Source: Nitrospiraceae bacterium (GTDB lineage Bacteria; Nitrospirota; Nitrospiria; Nitrospirales; Nitrospiraceae). Taken from it: 6,346 bases of DNA. A model generated the notes under the pieces. That model saw only the letters and a program-made list of their open reading frames with translations. It had not been told where the DNA came from and made no database searches. This document shows positions 5,581 through 6,346 of the stretch, piece after piece. A program made the translations under genes and the position numbers. Positions within the stretch are counted from its first letter, which is position 1; each line of letters starts with the position of its first letter. The stretch spans positions 1 to 6,346 of the forward strand of contig JAICXS010000121.1 in assembly GCA_025934615.1 (NCBI GenBank), read 5' to 3'.

Positions 5581-6346
5581 TTAGAGCCATCGTTTTTTAT
5601 GAAAGAGGAGCACCATTAGAAGTCCGATCCCCACCATGAATGCCAGAACCACCGGATAGCCCCATCGAGAATCGAGACCGGGCATATAGCGAAAGTTCAT
5701 GCCGTACACACTCGCGATAAACGAGAGCGGCATGAAGATCGTGGTAATGATCGTCAGCACTTTCATGACGGCCGTCATGCGGTTGCTCATACTGGACAGA
5801 TAGACATCCAGCATTTCGGCTTCGGTGTCCCGCAAGGCTTCCAGGGTATCGATGACCTGAACCGTATGATCATAGACATCCCGCATGTACAGACGAGTTG
5901 ACTGGGCAATTAATGGTGAATCGCCGCGTCCCAACCCACTCAGCGCTTCCCGAAGAGGCCACGCGGCCTTCCGAACAAACAGCATTTCGCGCTTGAGTGC
6001 ATGCAATTCTTTAAGCGTCTCGGGGCTCGGCGCAGCCAATAAACGTTCTTCAATCTGCTCGAGCTGTTCCGCCATGAATTCCAACACCGCAAAGTAGTTG
6101 TCGACGACCGCATCGAGGAGCGAATAAAGCAAATAGTCCGTGCCGCCCGCCGCGATACGGCCCTTCCCCGTTCGGAGCCGCTCCCGGATCGGGGCCCACA
6201 CGTCCGTGCCATTTTCTTGGAACGAGAGCAAGAGCCGCTCTCCCGTTACGAGACTGACCTGCTCTGCCAGAATCTCCGTGCGAGTTGCGCTAAGGCACAA
6301 CATCTTGACGACGACGTAGATCAGGCTGCCGTAGTCTTCGCGCTTC
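5581..6346 (-). CDS. corA: CorA-family magnesium/cobalt transporter (N-terminus outside window)
   Basis: About 254 C-terminal residues are visible; the frame stays open to the window edge, with KREDYGSLIYVVVK in frame before the first visible Met (6303), so that Met is internal. CorA forms a homopentameric inner-membrane channel for Mg2+ and Co2+. Counting from that Met, the cytoplasmic part includes EQVSLVTGERLLLSFQE (14-30), the stalk helix region (about 125-185), TM1 ending in the signature YGMNF (200-204; the GMN codons are at 5695-5703) and TM2 (about 215-234), ending in basic HKKRWL. Architecture and the GMN filter are intact. Unusually, the periplasmic loop reads FRYMPGL where Thermotoga maritima CorA has FEYMPEL, so both loop glutamates are replaced. 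Transport of Mg2+ is inferred from the family; zinc-efflux ZntB relatives share the fold, though MPEL-type loops point to CorA. Confidence 0.92.
   Translation of the reverse strand, partial: KREDYGSLIYVVVKMLCLSATRTEILAEQVSLVTGERLLLSFQENGTDVWAPIRERLRTGKGRIAAGGTDYLLYSLLDAVVDNYFAVLEFMAEQLEQIEERLLAAPSPETLKELHALKREMLFVRKAAWPLREALSGLGRGDSPLIAQSTRLYMRDVYDHTVQVIDTLEALRDTEAEMLDVYLSSMSNRMTAVMKVLTIITTIFMPLSFIASVYGMNFRYMPGLDSRWGYPVVLAFMVGIGLLMVLLFHKKRWL

Noticed and set aside
5531..5584. Plus-strand AGGAGG (5531-5536) with an ATG nine bases later and a 12-codon frame ending in TAG
   Set aside because: It is antisense to the start of the TPR gene, where the bases encode its signal peptide; so short a frame with no homology is best explained by chance.
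1..6346. Search for tRNA, rRNA, CRISPR arrays, insertion sequences, phage or defence genes
   Set aside because: Nothing with the required structure or motifs was seen; the genes are housekeeping functions with similar base composition, giving no sign of a mobile island.

Overview
The window reads as an ordinary chromosomal housekeeping stretch from a Gram-negative-type bacterium of moderately high GC (judged by eye, not counted). Support for a Gram-negative cell plan comes from a zinc-binding protein with a plain export signal rather than a lipobox, an anhydromuramic-acid kinase of cell-wall recycling, and a CpoB/YbgF-like TPR protein with a signal peptide. The overall flavour resembles Nitrospira-type genomes, but that is an impression that no marker here proves. 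Six complete protein genes and two edge-truncated ones account for most of the sequence. I see no rRNA, tRNA, CRISPR array, insertion sequence or phage gene.

Layout: positions 2-268 (+) are the C-terminal part of a Nudix hydrolase of the ADP-ribose pyrophosphatase type. It converges on a three-gene metal-importer operon on the minus strand, transcribed znuA (3006-2071), znuC (2061-1273), znuB (1201-383). znuA and znuC are 9 bp apart. znuC and znuB are separated by 71 bp that carry a small period-7 repeat and an inverted repeat. Divergent from znuA is anmK (+, most likely start 3304, end 4461). A membrane-anchored DUF2726-like protein (4458-5015) is coupled to it by an ATGA overlap. A 91-bp convergent spacer with a terminator-like fold and a polypyrimidine tract follows. 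Two minus-strand genes come last: a short secreted TPR protein (5547-5107) and, upstream of it, a CorA-family magnesium/cobalt channel (6346-5581) whose N-terminus lies outside the window.

How the genes work together: ZnuA captures Zn(II) in the periplasm, ZnuB forms the membrane channel and ZnuC powers import, making a complete high-affinity uptake system. CorA handles divalent cations separately. AnmK phosphorylates 1,6-anhydro-MurNAc released during murein turnover. The DUF2726 protein is co-expressed with AnmK but its role is unknown.

I did not find a convincing new multi-gene system. The points most worth a second look are a Cys/His cluster in the ZnuC ATPase, loss of the fourth metal-ligand position in ZnuA, the membrane-tethered nuclease-fold-like protein coupled to anmK, the loss of both acidic loop residues in CorA, and the repeat between znuC and znuB.
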